Assembly: GCA_050250815.1 (NCBI GenBank)
Contig: JBFWNY010000007.1
Span: 62,001 to 126,000 of the forward strand
Direction: 5' to 3'
DNA: 64,000 nt
Origin: JAEUMD01 sp050250815
GTDB taxonomy: Bacteria; Pseudomonadota; Alphaproteobacteria; Rhizobiales; Hyphomicrobiaceae
In this document: one piece after another, positions 52,330-61,375 of the stretch
Position numbering within the stretch: position 1 is the stretch's first letter
Layout of the letters: each line of letters starts with the position of its first letter
Program-made: the position numbers and the translations under genes
Notes under the pieces: model-generated
Told to the model about the DNA's origin: nothing
Databases searched by the model: none
What the model saw: only the letters and a program-made list of their open reading frames with translations

Positions 52330-53871
52330 ATGAGCGATGGCGGTGCGGAGCATCCTCCGGCGCAAGCCGAAGCCGAAGCGGGTGATGCGCCCAGCTCGGC
52401 TCCAACCTTCGATCCGGGATTTTCCAGGTACGGCGACGACAGGCTCCGCGAGGAATGCGGGGTCTTCGGCATTTTTGGGCACCCCGATGCCGCCGCGATG
52501 GCCACGCTTGGCCTGCACGCGCTCCAGCATCGCGGCCAGGAGGCGTCCGGCATCGTCACCTACGACGGGCGGCAGTTCCACCAGGAACGGCGCATGGGGC
52601 TCGTCGGCGACAACTTCAACAAGACCGACGTGATCCGCCGCCTCAAGGGCGAGATGGCCGTCGGCCATAACCGCTACTCGACCACGGGTGACACCATCCT
52701 GCGCAACGTGCAGCCGCTGTTCGCCGACCTCAATACTGGCGGCTTCGCCGTCGCCCACAACGGCAACCTAACGAACGCGCTCGCGCTGCGCCGCGACCTC
52801 ATCCAGTCGGGCGCAATCTGCCAGTCGACGTCCGACACCGAGGTCATCCTCCACCTCATCGCGCGCTCGACGAAGGGCCGTATCATCGACCGCTTCATGG
52901 AGGCGATCCGCCAGATCCAGGGCGGCTACGCGCTCGTCTGCCTCACCAACAACATGATGATCGCCGCGCGCGATCCGGTCGGCATCCGTCCGCTGGTGCT
53001 GGGTCGCCTGGGCGCGGCCTACGTCTTCGCATCCGAAACGTGTGCGCTCGACATGGTGGGGGCGGAGTTCGTCCGCGAGATCAAGAACGGCGAGGTCGTC
53101 GTCGTCACCGAGGACGGACTGCAGACATTCCGGTCGCACCCCTCGCGCCCCGCGCAGCCCTGCATCTTCGAGTACATCTACTTTGCAAGGCCCGACAGCA
53201 TCATCGATGGCCGCAGCGTCTACGACATCCGCAAGCGCATGGGGCTGGAGCTTGCACGCGAGTCGTGGGCCGAGGCTGACGTGGTCGTGCCGATCCCCGA
53301 CTCCGGCGTGCCGGCAGCGATCGGCTTCGCGCAGGAATCGGGTATCCCCTTCGAGCTGGGCATCATCCGCAACCACTATGTCGGCCGAACCTTCATCGAA
53401 CCCGAGCAGCGCATCCGCGCACTGGGCGTGAAGCTCAAGCATTCAGCCAATCGCGGGGTGATCCGCGGCAAGCGCATCGTGCTCATAGACGACAGCGTCG
53501 TGCGCGGCACCACATCCAAGAAGATCGTGGAATTGATGTACGAGGCGGGCGCGCGCGAGGTGCACATGCGCATCGCCTCCCCGCCCATCACCCATCCCGA
53601 CTACTACGGCATCGATACGCCGAGGAAGGCAGACCTGCTGGCCGCCAATTTCGATCTCGAAGGCATGCGCAGCTTCATGGGTGCCACAACGCTCGCATTC
53701 CTGTCCGTCGATGGCATATATCGCGCCGTTGGTTACGATCAGCGCGACCCTGGTGCGCCGCAGTTCACCGATCACTGCTTTACCGGCGCCTACCCGACCC
53801 CGCTGACAGACCAGGACGCCGAGCCCACGCACAAGAACCGGCAGCTTTCGCTGCTGGCCGAGGTGAACTGA
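52330..53871 (+). CDS. purF: Amidophosphoribosyltransferase PurF
   Basis: PurF transfers glutamine amide nitrogen to PRPP, the first committed purine step. The start ATG 52330 gives 513 residues. The nucleophile is Cys43 in REECGVFGIFGH, so a propeptide of 42 residues must be removed, longer than the 11 of Bacillus PurF. The GATase domain contains RRMGLVGDNF-like and GHNRYSTTG; the PRTase domain has the PRPP loop VLIDDSVVRGTTSKKI. Cys residues suited to an Fe-S cluster of the Bacillus type are not obvious as a set. Upstream open frame to 52258 is not conserved. Confidence 0.96.
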   Translation: MSDGGAEHPPAQAEAEAGDAPSSAPTFDPGFSRYGDDRLREECGVFGIFGHPDAAAMATLGLHALQHRGQEASGIVTYDGRQFHQERRMGLVGDNFNKTDVIRRLKGEMAVGHNRYSTTGDTILRNVQPLFADLNTGGFAVAHNGNLTNALALRRDLIQSGAICQSTSDTEVILHLIARSTKGRIIDRFMEAIRQIQGGYALVCLTNNMMIAARDPVGIRPLVLGRLGAAYVFASETCALDMVGAEFVREIKNGEVVVVTEDGLQTFRSHPSRPAQPCIFEYIYFARPDSIIDGRSVYDIRKRMGLELARESWAEADVVVPIPDSGVPAAIGFAQESGIPFELGIIRNHYVGRTFIEPEQRIRALGVKLKHSANRGVIRGKRIVLIDDSVVRGTTSKKIVELMYEAGAREVHMRIASPPITHPDYYGIDTPRKADLLAANFDLEGMRSFMGATTLAFLSVDGIYRAVGYDQRDPGAPQFTDHCFTGAYPTPLTDQDAEPTHKNRQLSLLAEVN

Positions 53872-53979
53872 TCGCCGCCCGAATGCTGGCCGGAGGGCCG
53901 ATGCCGGGCAGGGCGCCTGCGCACCGATAATTGGTTGCATGGCCATGTGTTCGCACCAATCCCGTGGCATCATGGGAGA

Positions 53980-55176
53980 ATGCTGATCGTTGCGCAGAAC
54001 AGACAAGCAAAGAGCCGCCCCGCCATGCTCGGCGCGCTCTGTGCCTGTGTCATTTTTCTCGGCACAACTCCGGCCGCCGCCCTACCTCCTGACAAACCGG
54101 CAGCAAGCCCGGCGGGGACGGCCGCGGCAGGCCGCATCCACACGGGTGGTGATGCGGGCGCTTATCATATGAGCTTCTGCCCTCCGGTCGCGGAGGCACT
54201 CGCCGCTGGCGGCTACCCGCAGACCTGCACCCCAAGCCTGGGCACCGAGGACAACATGGCCCGCGTCAGGGATGCGCCGGCCGACCTCGCCTTCGGCCAG
54301 TTCGACGTGTTCGTGCTCCGCCGCCCCGACTTCGGCGGGCCACGCGCGCTCACGCCCGTCCGCGTGGACGATGCCCGCGAGTGCATCTATGCGGTGACAC
54401 GCAACGAGACGCTGACCAGCCTGGGCGATATCGCGGTCAGGGCGCGCCAGCTCCGCATCGTGCTGCCCCCGAAAAGTTCTGGCTCGGCCGGCACGTTCCG
54501 CTTCCTCCAGTCAATCGATCGCGATCTGGCCGCGGTGCGCGAAGTGATCAACGTTGAGACGACGGAGGAGGCGATCCGCTTCGCACTGGCCGCCGACGAC
54601 ACGATTGCCGTGTTCGTACAGTTTCCCGATCCCGACAACGCCCGCTTCCGGCTTGTCGGCGAACTGGGCGGCCACTTCGTGCCGCTCATCGACCGCTCGA
54701 TCCTGTCGCAGAAGATCGACGGCCAGTACGTTTATTTTGCGCAGGAGACGGAGGTTGCCGACGCGCGTTGGCTCAAGAAGGCAACCAGCATCGTTACCGC
54801 CTGCACGCCCATTGTCCTGTTCACCGGCGCGCCGGGGAGTTTCACCAATCCTCAGGAGCGGGCCGCCCAGGAGGCGCGTATTGGGTTACTGCGCAAACTG
54901 CAGGCCGACAAGCTTCTGCCCAAGGACAGCTTGCTCGGCCTCGTGCTCAAGAAGACGCGTGCGCTGTCCGCAGCAGCGGCGGAGAACCTCATCTCGCTAT
55001 CGGACAAGGCACGCGAGAAAACAGGTCCGCTGATCGAGAAGGCGCAGGAAGCGACGTCGAAGGCGCTCGAAGGTGCCAAGCCGCACATCGACAAGGCCAA
55101 GGAAAGCGGCGCCAAAACCCTGGAACGGGCGAAGGACACGGTCAAAGACCTGATCGAGCCCGCCAAGCCGGAATAG
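53980..55176 (+). CDS. TAXI-like periplasmic protein with an amphipathic C-terminal tail
   Basis: I cannot name this protein of 398 residues. From ATG 53980 the signal peptide is MLGALCACVIFLGTTPAAALP after a short basic n-region; a TTG 45 bases earlier is less likely. Residues about 50-300 look like a type 2 periplasmic binding protein of the TAXI (TRAP-associated) kind: HTGGDAGAYHMSFCPPVAEAL, LGTEDNMARVRD, ADLAFGQFDVFVL, then ECIYAVTRNETLTSLGDI. Three or more Cys may pair. The last 70 residues are a repeated amphipathic helix (LISLSDKAREKTGPLIEKAQ, SKALEGAKPHIDKAKESGAK, LERAKDTVKDLIEPAK), like LEA or apolipoprotein segments, which may bind membrane or lipid. No TRAP membrane subunits are nearby. 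Confidence 0.7.
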   Translation: MLIVAQNRQAKSRPAMLGALCACVIFLGTTPAAALPPDKPAASPAGTAAAGRIHTGGDAGAYHMSFCPPVAEALAAGGYPQTCTPSLGTEDNMARVRDAPADLAFGQFDVFVLRRPDFGGPRALTPVRVDDARECIYAVTRNETLTSLGDIAVRARQLRIVLPPKSSGSAGTFRFLQSIDRDLAAVREVINVETTEEAIRFALAADDTIAVFVQFPDPDNARFRLVGELGGHFVPLIDRSILSQKIDGQYVYFAQETEVADARWLKKATSIVTACTPIVLFTGAPGSFTNPQERAAQEARIGLLRKLQADKLLPKDSLLGLVLKKTRALSAAAAENLISLSDKAREKTGPLIEKAQEATSKALEGAKPHIDKAKESGAKTLERAKDTVKDLIEPAKPE

Positions 55177-55391
55177 AGTAGCGTGCCCCCGAAGTCTCGC
55201 GGGGCGCGCGCCCAGGCTTGCCCGCGGGCTGCAGGGCGATTAACACCAGCCCATCCACTCGTGTGACGATCGGGAGCCCGCTTCATACCATTCGGCCCGC
55301 TCGATCTGAATCACACTAGAATTGTGATTTTGCCAGTGTCGTTCAGATCGCGAGGACCGTGGTCGGCGCCGCGGACAACCATGGATCTTTG

Positions 55392-56162
55392 ATGACAGCG
55401 CAGCAAACTCTCAACGGCCGGATCGCGCTCGTCACCGGTGCGTCGCGCGGCATCGGCAGGGCCGTCGCGCTGGCACTGGCTCGCGCCGGCGCGCATGTGA
55501 TCGTCACCTCGCGATCGACGGGTATGCTCGAACAGGTCGACGACGAGATCCGCGCCGCTGGCGGATCGGCGACACTGATGCAGCTCGACTTGCGCAAGGG
55601 GGACCGTGTCGACGCCATCGGGCCCACGATCTATCCGCGCTGGGGCAAGCTCGACATCCTGGTGGCTAATGCCGGCATTCTAGGCACGCTGTCGCCGCTG
55701 CCGCATGTCACGGCGGATGCGTGGGACATGGTCATGCGCGTCAATCTGGAGGCCAACTGGCGGCTGATCCGGACGACGGAGCCGCTGCTGCGCCTGTCCG
55801 ACGCCGGCCGCGCCGTATTCGTGACATCGGGTGCGGCGAGCGGCCGGCACGCCTATTGGGGCCCGTATTCGGTCTCCAAGGCAGGTGTGGAGGCACTTGC
55901 GCGCACGTGGGCCAACGAACTGGCCAACACGAATGTCCGTGTCAACGTCGTCGATCCGGGACCGGTGGCGACGCAGATGCGCGCCAAGGCGTTTCCCGGC
56001 GAGGATCCCGCGACGCTCCCCAAGCCCCAAGACATCGCGCCGCTGTTCGTTGAGCTGGCCTCGCCGCGCACCGAGAAGACCGGCGAGACGGTGTCAGCGC
56101 GAGCATGGCTTGGCCAGCGCAACCCGGCCGTGGCCTTCGCCGGCACGGACGGCAACGACTGA
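55392..56162 (+). CDS. Short-chain dehydrogenase/reductase
   Basis: The 256-residue SDR has VTGASRGIGRAVALALARAG (NAD(P)-binding), VANAGILG, and Ser/Tyr/Lys in FVTSGAASG and YSVSKAGVEAL. PGPVATQMRAKAFPGEDP is the usual loop. Such an SDR follows purF in many rhizobia and resembles YciK-type oxidoreductases; no substrate is known. About 215 bases upstream hold an AT-richer stretch but no clear promoter. It converges on the MBL gene with 13 bases between stops. Confidence 0.9.
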   Translation: MTAQQTLNGRIALVTGASRGIGRAVALALARAGAHVIVTSRSTGMLEQVDDEIRAAGGSATLMQLDLRKGDRVDAIGPTIYPRWGKLDILVANAGILGTLSPLPHVTADAWDMVMRVNLEANWRLIRTTEPLLRLSDAGRAVFVTSGAASGRHAYWGPYSVSKAGVEALARTWANELANTNVRVNVVDPGPVATQMRAKAFPGEDPATLPKPQDIAPLFVELASPRTEKTGETVSARAWLGQRNPAVAFAGTDGND

Positions 56163-56175
56163 ACGGCCACGCGCC

Positions 56176-56973
56176 TCAGTCGAAGGCGATCTGCATGCCG
56201 TCGTAGGCCGGCTCGACATGCGCGGGCAGTTCGCGCTTCAGTGCCGCGTAGTCGAGGTCGGCCGTCATGTGGGTAAGAATGCCGCGGCGGACCCCCAGCC
56301 GTTCGATCCATTCGAGGGCCTGGCGGACGTGGAAGTGGCTCGGATGCGGCGTATAGCGCAAAGCATCGACGATCCAGGTTTCGATGCCTTCAAGCATGCT
56401 CAAGGCCTCACCCGGCAGCTCCGAGACGTCAGGCGAGTAGGCGAGGGTGCCGACGCGCAGGCCGAGCGAGGCAATGTCTCCGTGCACCTGTGGGAACGAT
56501 CGCACCGTAATGTCGCCACCCGCGCCACTGATCGTTACCGTTTCGCCGGCCGAGAGGTCGTGCGGCACCATGATCGGCGGATAGCTGGATCCGGCCGGCG
56601 TGTTGAAGCAGTACGTGAAACGCTGTTCGAGGCTCGCTCGCGTGGGCGCGTCGAACCAGACGTCGATGCGCCTGCGCATCGCGTAGGCCACCATGCGCAG
56701 GTCGTCGATACCATGCGTATGATCGGCGTGATCGTGCGTGAAGATGACACCATCGAGTGCGTCGACGCGCACGTCGAGAAGCTGCTCGCGGATGTCGGGC
56801 GGTGTATCGACCAGAACGCGCGTTACACCGTTCTTCGCGATGCGCTCGATGAGCACGGCGCAGCGCCGGCGACGGTTCTTCGGATTCTCCGGGTCGCACT
56901 TGCCCCACATCGTGCCGATGCGCGGCACACCGCCCGATGAGCCGCATCCCAGGATCGTCAAGCGGTATGTCAT
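56176..56973 (-). CDS. MBL-fold metallohydrolase (PhnP-like phosphodiesterase type)
   Basis: The 265-residue metallo-beta-lactamase-fold protein starts LTILGCGSSGGVPRIG, has the zinc-binding THDHADHTHGIDDLR (HxHxDH) near residues 79-93, a further His in FPQVHGDI, an Asp in YSPDVSELP, and HPSHFHV and GILTHMTADLDY toward the end. The same architecture is found in PhnP cyclic-phosphate phosphodiesterases. It overlaps tatD by four bases (ATGA), and the metG-tatD-MBL order is widely conserved in alphaproteobacteria, which suggests a housekeeping repair or RNA-related role rather than phosphonate use. No phn genes are present. Confidence 0.9.
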   Translation of the reverse strand: MTYRLTILGCGSSGGVPRIGTMWGKCDPENPKNRRRRCAVLIERIAKNGVTRVLVDTPPDIREQLLDVRVDALDGVIFTHDHADHTHGIDDLRMVAYAMRRRIDVWFDAPTRASLEQRFTYCFNTPAGSSYPPIMVPHDLSAGETVTISGAGGDITVRSFPQVHGDIASLGLRVGTLAYSPDVSELPGEALSMLEGIETWIVDALRYTPHPSHFHVRQALEWIERLGVRRGILTHMTADLDYAALKRELPAHVEPAYDGMQIAFD

Positions 56974-57782
56974 GCTCTGGCGCTCGCCCGGGCGGTTGTG
57001 TGCGGGGTTCGCACCCTGGTGAAGAGGCGGAAGAAGTTCTGGGTGGTCGCATCCGCCAGTTCGTCGGGCGTGATGCCGCGCGCCTTGGCGATGGCGGCGG
57101 CCGTATGCACGACAAAGGCAGGCTCGTTGGTCTTGCCGCGGTAAGGCTCAGGCGCCAGATAGGGCGCATCGGTCTCGACCAACAGCCTGTCGAGGGGCAC
57201 CGCGCGCGCGATCTCGCGCAAGGCGTCCGACTTCTTGAAACTGACGACGCCGGTGAACGAGACGTAGAGGCCCAGCTCCACGGCGCGCATCGCCAGATCC
57301 ATGCCGCCCGTGTAGCAATGCAGGATCGCAGGGAACGGCCCCTTGGCGTGCTCGTCCTCGAGGATCGCCTTGCAGTCGTCGTCGGCGTCACGCGTGTGGA
57401 TCTCGAGCGGCAATCCCGTGATCCGCGCCGCGGCGATGTGACGGCGGAAGCCTTCGGCCTGATTCTCCCGCGTCGATTTCTGATAGTAGTAGTCGAGCCC
57501 CGCCTCGCCGATGGCCACGATCCTGTCGTGTGCGTTGGCGATGCGCACGAGGTCGTCGGTCGTCACGTCCATCTCGTGGTCGGCGTTGTGCGGGTGCGTT
57601 CCAACCGAGCAGTAGATGGCGGGATCGCGCCGCGTGAGCGCAAGCAGCGTGTCGATCTGCTTCACCCGCGTCGAGATGGTGACCATCACGCCCACTCCGG
57701 CGGCACGGCCACGCGCGATCACACCCTCCAGATCGCCGGAAAGCTGCGGGAAATCCAGATGGCAGTGGTGGTCGATAAGCAT
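56970..57782 (-). CDS. tatD: TatD family deoxyribonuclease / hydrolase
   Basis: The 270-residue TIM-barrel hydrolase begins MLIDHHCHLDF, with metal-binding His6 and His8. SVGTHPHNADHE, AIGEAGLDYYY (metal Glu), PLEIHTRDAD and HCYTGG supply further ligands, and LVETDAPYLAPEPYRGKTNEPAFV is the C-terminal signature. Homologues are 3'-5' DNases or D-aminoacyl-tRNA-related enzymes. It sits between metG and the MBL gene, and overlaps the latter. Confidence 0.96.
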   Translation of the reverse strand: MLIDHHCHLDFPQLSGDLEGVIARGRAAGVGVMVTISTRVKQIDTLLALTRRDPAIYCSVGTHPHNADHEMDVTTDDLVRIANAHDRIVAIGEAGLDYYYQKSTRENQAEGFRRHIAAARITGLPLEIHTRDADDDCKAILEDEHAKGPFPAILHCYTGGMDLAMRAVELGLYVSFTGVVSFKKSDALREIARAVPLDRLLVETDAPYLAPEPYRGKTNEPAFVVHTAAAIAKARGITPDELADATTQNFFRLFTRVRTPHTTARASARA

Positions 57783-57820
57783 CCGTTCGTTCGTCTCACT
57801 CAGGTCCAGACGGGCGAGAG

Positions 57821-59479
57821 CTATGTGCTCCCGCCCTTGTCCTTCTGGCGGTTGGCATCCTTTTTGGCCTGCTTGGCAGCCTTGGCCGCTGCCTGCGCCT
57901 CGGCGGACTGCGAGCCCCCCTTCCTGGCTTCGGCCGCCGGATCGATGTAGCGCGGGAACACGCCTTGCGGCTCTGGCAGCAAAGTACCGGGCTTCAGCCG
58001 TCCACCCTCGCCCAGCGCTATGAAGCGTCGCGCATCGCCATCGCTCTGTGCGAGCAGGCCGAGCAGTTTGGCCGCGCTTGCCGGCATCGCTGGCTGTGCG
58101 AGGATGGCGAGCTGGCGCACGACCTCGGCCGTCACGTAGAGGATGGTACCGCGCCGCTCATCGCTCAGAGACTTGTCGAACGGCTTCTCGCTCGCGAAGT
58201 AGCGATCACCTTCGGCCACCACGTCCCACACCGCGTCGAGCCACGACTTGATCGCCTGCCGATCCATCGCCTCGCGCGCAATCCGGTAGGCGTCGTCCGC
58301 CTTCGCGAGCAGCGCCTTGTCCGCCGCCGTGAACGGTCCCGGTGTCGGCACTACGCCGCCGAAGCCCTTGGCGATCATCGACAGGCAGCGCTGTGCGAGG
58401 TTGCCAAGGCCGTTGGCGAGATCGGCGTTGATGCGTGCAGCAATCGTCTCGGGCGAGTAGCTGCCGTCGGCTCCGAACACCACCTCGCGCAGGAAATAGT
58501 AGCGCACCTGGTCGACGCCATAGTGCTCGACAAGCGCGAAGGGGTCGACGACGTTGCCGACCGATTTCGACATCTTCTCGCCCTTGTTGAACAAGAAGCC
58601 GTGACCGAAGACCCGCTTGGGAAGCGGCACGCCCGCCGACATCAGGAATGCCGGCCAGTAGATGGCGTGGAAGCGCACGATATCCTTGCCAATGACGTGC
58701 ACGTCGCACGGCCAAAACCGCTCCCGCTTATCGCCGCCGCCGAACAGACCCGTCGCTGTCGCGTAGTTGTTGAGCGCATCGACCCACACGTACATGACGT
58801 GGCCGGGATGGTCCGGCACGGGAATGCCCCAGTCGAGCGTCGTGCGCGAGACTGACAGGTCTTCGAGGCCCGAGCGAACGAAGCTGACGACCTCGTTGCG
58901 CCGTTCCGGAGGCAGGATGAAGTCGGGGTTCTGCTCGTAGTGTGCAAGCAGTGCGTCCTGATACTTCGACAGCCTGAAGAAGAACGTCTCTTCCTCCTGC
59001 CACTCGACCTCGGTGCCGGTCGGTGTCGCGATGCGCTGCCCATCGTCGCGGACCTCCGTCTCGCTTTCCTTGTAGTAGGTCTCGTCACGCACCGAGTACC
59101 AGCCACCGTACTTCTTGAGGAAAATGTCGCCTGCCGCCTCCATGCGCCTCCACAGCTCCTGGCAGGCAGCGTAGTGACGCGGTTCGGTCGTTCGGATGAA
59201 ATCGTCATTCGAGAGGCCCAGCGCCGCCACCATCTCGCGAAAGCGGGCCGAGTTGCGATCGGCAAGCTCACGCGGCGAGATGCCCTCCTTCACGGCCGTC
59301 TGCTTCATCTTGAGGCCGTGCTCGTCCGTGCCGGTGAGGAAGAACACGTCCCGTCCGTCGCAACGCTCGAAGCGCGCAATGGAGTCGGTGGCGATCGCCT
59401 CGTAGGCGTGCCCGATGTGTGGAACACCGTTGGGATAGGAAATGGCGGTTGTAATGTAAAACGGACTAGCGCGGCTCAT
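57821..59479 (-). CDS. metG: Methionyl-tRNA synthetase
   Basis: The class I synthetase charges tRNA-Met. From ATG 59479 ([18 protein letters not shown]) it has 552 residues. HIGH is exact at residues 21-24, and [10 protein letters not shown] is near 298-307. The connective-peptide knuckle ([19 protein letters not shown]) lacks the Cys pairs seen in zinc-binding MetG, so it is the zinc-free type. The C-terminal EMAP-II-like tRNA-binding domain of longer MetGs is absent; instead there is a Lys/Ala-rich tail ([18 protein letters not shown]) that could aid tRNA binding. The frame continues upstream but without similarity. It follows holB by 44 bases. Confidence 0.96.
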   Translation of the reverse strand: MSRASPFYITTAISYPNGVPHIGHAYEAIATDSIARFERCDGRDVFFLTGTDEHGLKMKQTAVKEGISPRELADRNSARFREMVAALGLSNDDFIRTTEPRHYAACQELWRRMEAAGDIFLKKYGGWYSVRDETYYKESETEVRDDGQRIATPTGTEVEWQEEETFFFRLSKYQDALLAHYEQNPDFILPPERRNEVVSFVRSGLEDLSVSRTTLDWGIPVPDHPGHVMYVWVDALNNYATATGLFGGGDKRERFWPCDVHVIGKDIVRFHAIYWPAFLMSAGVPLPKRVFGHGFLFNKGEKMSKSVGNVVDPFALVEHYGVDQVRYYFLREVVFGADGSYSPETIAARINADLANGLGNLAQRCLSMIAKGFGGVVPTPGPFTAADKALLAKADDAYRIAREAMDRQAIKSWLDAVWDVVAEGDRYFASEKPFDKSLSDERRGTILYVTAEVVRQLAILAQPAMPASAAKLLGLLAQSDGDARRFIALGEGGRLKPGTLLPEPQGVFPRYIDPAAEARKGGSQSAEAQAAAKAAKQAKKDANRQKDKGGST

Positions 59480-59523
59480 CGGCGGTCTCCTCGCTTGCAG
59501 CCCGCGCGATCCGCGCACGGCCT

Positions 59524-60645
59524 TCAGCGGGTCGCAGCCTCGAGCCGGGAAACTGTTCGGATAATCAAGGTCTTCCGGTCGAGATTTAGGGCAACGGTCT
59601 CCGCCTTCTCGCGCGCCACTGTTTCCCACAACAGGGCCAGCGGCGCAAGCCGCGCAGGCGGCGCGAGGCGACCGGCGAGTTGCATCTCCTCGGCTGCCCC
59701 TGCCGCCGTTGCGCCGGTGCGGACGAGGCCCGCTATCGCGTCGAGCAGCAGGTCGAAGAACAGGGTGAAACGCGCCTCCGCGGCGCCTGGCGACAGCGCG
59801 TCCGCCAACTTGTGCACATGAGGCCAATTGACCCGTGGCAGGTGCGTCAGCAGCTTCGCGACGTCGTCGTGCAGTTCGATCCCGCCGCCCGAGTTGAGCG
59901 CCAGTGCCCGACCCGGACTTCCCGCCGCGAGCCGGGCAAGGCGCGAGAGCGCAGCCTCTGGCGGCGGGTCGGTCCCTGCAGCGGCCACGGCGGCACGGAT
60001 GGCCTGCTCGAAATCGCTATCGGCTAGCGGCATTAGGGGCAGCCTGCGGCATCGCGAACGAATGGTCGGCAGCAGACGGCCGGGCTCGGAGGAGACGAGT
60101 AGGAACAGCGTGCGGGGCGGTGGTTCCTCAAGCGATTTCAGCAGCGCATTGGCGGCGCTGATGTTGAGTTCGTCGGCGCTGTCGACAATAACGACGCGCC
60201 AGCCGCCAGCCACCGCGCTCAATGCGAGAAAGCCGCGCAGCCGGCGCACCTCCTCGACAGGGATGGTAGCCGGAAATCGCTTGTCCTTTGCGTTATAGGC
60301 GCGGCGCACGACGAGCAGGCCCGGATGCGACAGCGCACGCACCTGCCGGACAGATCGCGCGGCCGCAGGGATGGCGAGCGATACACACTGCGCGTGGCGC
60401 TCGTCCGGCTCTGCAAGCGCGAAGGCGGCGGCACGATAGGCGAGCGTCGCCTTGCCGATACCCCGCGGCCCCGTGATCAGCCACGCGTGGTGAGCGTTGC
60501 CGCCCGCGATCGCCCGAGCAAGGTCTTGCTCGGCGGCACCATGTCCGAACAGCTCCGCGGTCTCGCGGGGATGCGGCAGGCCCTCGATGCGATCGATCTC
60601 GGGCAGTGCCTCGATCTCTGTCGTGCGGGCGGGAGCGCGCGCCAT
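59524..60645 (-). CDS. holB: DNA polymerase III subunit delta'
   Basis: Part of the clamp loader that places the beta clamp at forks. From ATG 60645 it has 373 residues. A P-loop-like GPRGIGKAT is at 59-67, [26 protein letters not shown] is the Walker B/DEx region, and TIRSRCRRL carries the SRC motif. The zinc knuckle of E. coli HolB is missing: only one Cys ([15 protein letters not shown]) remains in that place. It starts four bases after tmk, forming the usual tmk-holB-metG-tatD series. Confidence 0.95.
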   Translation of the reverse strand: MARAPARTTEIEALPEIDRIEGLPHPRETAELFGHGAAEQDLARAIAGGNAHHAWLITGPRGIGKATLAYRAAAFALAEPDERHAQCVSLAIPAAARSVRQVRALSHPGLLVVRRAYNAKDKRFPATIPVEEVRRLRGFLALSAVAGGWRVVIVDSADELNISAANALLKSLEEPPPRTLFLLVSSEPGRLLPTIRSRCRRLPLMPLADSDFEQAIRAAVAAAGTDPPPEAALSRLARLAAGSPGRALALNSGGGIELHDDVAKLLTHLPRVNWPHVHKLADALSPGAAEARFTLFFDLLLDAIAGLVRTGATAAGAAEEMQLAGRLAPPARLAPLALLWETVAREKAETVALNLDRKTLIIRTVSRLEAATR

Positions 60646-60649
60646 GACC

Positions 60650-61276
60650 TCATCCAGCCTGGGTGCCGAAGCGGCTTTGCACCAGCCGCCAGACGTCGTC
60701 GGCGATGATGGCACTGTCGCGGCTCGCATCGACGACGACGCAGCGTTGCGGCTCGGCGCGGGCGATGGCGAGGAAGCCGTCGCGTATGGCCGCGTGATAG
60801 CCGTCGTTTTCCGCGTCATATCGACTGAGAGCCCCGCGCCGGACGGCCCGAGCGCGGCCCGCGTCGGGAGCGATGTCGAAGATGATCGTGAGGTCGGGCC
60901 AGGCGACTTTGACGACGTGATCCTCGATGGCACGCATCAGACGCGCGTCGATTCCGGCGGCAATGCCCTGGTAGACCCGCGTGGAATCCACATAGCGATC
61001 GCAGACGACCCAATTGCCGTCGACGAGGGCGGGGAGGATGCGCTTGGCAATGTGCTCAGCACGGGCCGCGGAAAACAGGAGGAACTCGGTGTCCGGCGCC
61101 GGCCGGCTCGCCAGTATGATTTCGCGGATTTGCTCGGCAATCGGCGTGCCGCCGGGCTCGCGGGTCGGCACGACGCTGATGCCCGCCGCGCACAGCTTTT
61201 CGGCCAGCAGGCGCGCCTGGGTGGACTTGCCCGAGCCCTCCCCGCCTTCGAGCGTGATGAACCTACCGCGTGCCAT
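60650..61276 (-). CDS. tmk: Thymidylate kinase
   Basis: The kinase makes dTDP from dTMP. From ATG 61276 it has 208 residues: P-loop FITLEGGEGSGKSTQ (residues 6-20), DRY motif CDRYVDSTRVYQG, and the lid region REPGGTPIAEQIR. It lies between the D-Ala-D-Ala carboxypeptidase gene and holB. Nothing is unusual. Confidence 0.97.
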   Translation of the reverse strand: MARGRFITLEGGEGSGKSTQARLLAEKLCAAGISVVPTREPGGTPIAEQIREIILASRPAPDTEFLLFSAARAEHIAKRILPALVDGNWVVCDRYVDSTRVYQGIAAGIDARLMRAIEDHVVKVAWPDLTIIFDIAPDAGRARAVRRGALSRYDAENDGYHAAIRDGFLAIARAEPQRCVVVDASRDSAIIADDVWRLVQSRFGTQAG

Positions 61277-61375
61277 GCCCCGCTTCCCCGGCTGTCTTGC
61301 CGCGCAGCGGCTGGCGCATTGAAGCACGATCGGTGGGCTTTGCAATCGCCGGCAAGCAGGGCGGCGCGCGCCGCC

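Noticed and set aside
56176..56973. MBL protein as evidence of a phosphonate (phn) operon
   Set aside because: The neighbours are metG and tatD, a housekeeping order; no C-P lyase genes occur.
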